A stretch of 45,542 nucleotides of DNA from Oscillospiraceae bacterium (GTDB taxonomy: Bacteria; Bacillota; Clostridia; Oscillospirales; Oscillospiraceae), in assembly GCA_017430985.1 (NCBI GenBank), contig JAFRLZ010000027.1, positions 1 through 45,542 of the forward strand. The letters are read 5' to 3'. Below the pieces are notes generated by a model. That model worked only from the letters and a program-made list of their open reading frames with translations. It had not been told where the DNA came from and ran no database searches. The translations under genes and the position numbers were made by a program. Position 1 is the first letter of the stretch. Every line of letters begins with the position of its first letter. Below are positions 45,520-45,542 of the stretch, in pieces.

Positions 45520-45542
45520 GGATAAGATAACACAAACCGCCC
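45470..45542 (+). CDS. Partial open frame at right edge, possible transposase start
   Basis: An open frame enters from ATG 45470 (MVELSRQNRKAGTLFAMDKI...) or from the in-frame ATG 45518 (MDKITQTA...) and runs off the window. The MDKITQTA opening gives me the impression of the start of DDE transposase/integrase genes in gut Clostridia, but only eight residues from 45518 are visible. A fold-back hairpin over the second ATG is in keeping with an insertion sequence. AGGAG near 45453 could serve the first ATG. Assignment is tentative. Confidence 0.35.
   Translation, partial: MVELSRQNRKAGTLFAMDKITQTA

Overview
The window reads as a chromosomal segment of a high-GC, endospore-forming, anaerobic Bacillota, most like the Oscillospiraceae (butyrate/acetate-forming gut Clostridia). 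The evidence is Gram-positive gene pairs and orders (yabP-yabQ-divIC-yabR, spmA-spmB, ywiB next to argS), Rex, class III fructose-1,6-bisphosphatase, ferredoxins, a CoA-transferase and GC-rich codons. There is no prophage, CRISPR array or complete transposon. The window is mostly core genome with tight operons separated by strong hairpin terminators.

Layout. 1-660: tRNA-Leu(CAA) followed by about 500 bp of hairpins carrying a second copy of the tRNA 3' end. 727-3978: kynurenine formamidase-like protein and GNAT acetyltransferase, then a zinc-ribbon protein with an unknown partner. 4030-6908: surE (minus) and a two-component system. 6973-9785 (minus): sporulation/division cluster yabP-yabQ-divIC-yabR ending in a CoA-transferase. 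9999-14108: an 893-residue Fe-S/FAD/NAD(P)H oxidoreductase, hypA and a CPBP membrane protease. 14170-15390: cobalamin riboswitch controlling a DUF4430 protein and an ECF S component. 15440-17734: ClpC-type ATPase without its middle domain. 17940-21422: ferredoxin, tRNA methyltransferase, AbrB-type regulator, spmA/spmB and a YitT protein. 21471-24455 (minus): murI-ywiB-argS. 24604-28649: trmB-exoA-dusB, then an ECF sigma/anti-sigma pair. 28812-31548: rex, a HAD phosphatase and mnmE. 31611-31931: tRNA-Ser(GCT), again followed by a second copy of its own 3' end. 32175-35828: XRE-TPR regulator with tldD and tldE. 36037-39770: fbp, a nitroreductase, a broken PF06541 gene and hemolysin III. 39836-40582: a recombinase-derived DNA-binding coiled-coil protein. 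40763-45240 (minus): pyk, glmM, a hexapeptide acyltransferase and nagB behind a glmS ribozyme. 45470-end: probable start of a transposase behind a fold-back hairpin.

How parts work together. nagB, the acyltransferase and glmM form an amino-sugar operon whose leader is a glucosamine-6-phosphate-sensing ribozyme, so nagB may act in the synthetic direction here. The B12 riboswitch, DUF4430 protein and S component look like a corrinoid uptake unit using a shared ECF energising module. Rex, fbp, pyk, ferredoxin and the large oxidoreductase fit fermentative redox control. The most unusual signal is at the two tRNA loci: each is followed by hairpins, a segment antisense to that tRNA's own T-arm, and a 23/25 copy of that tRNA's 3' end.
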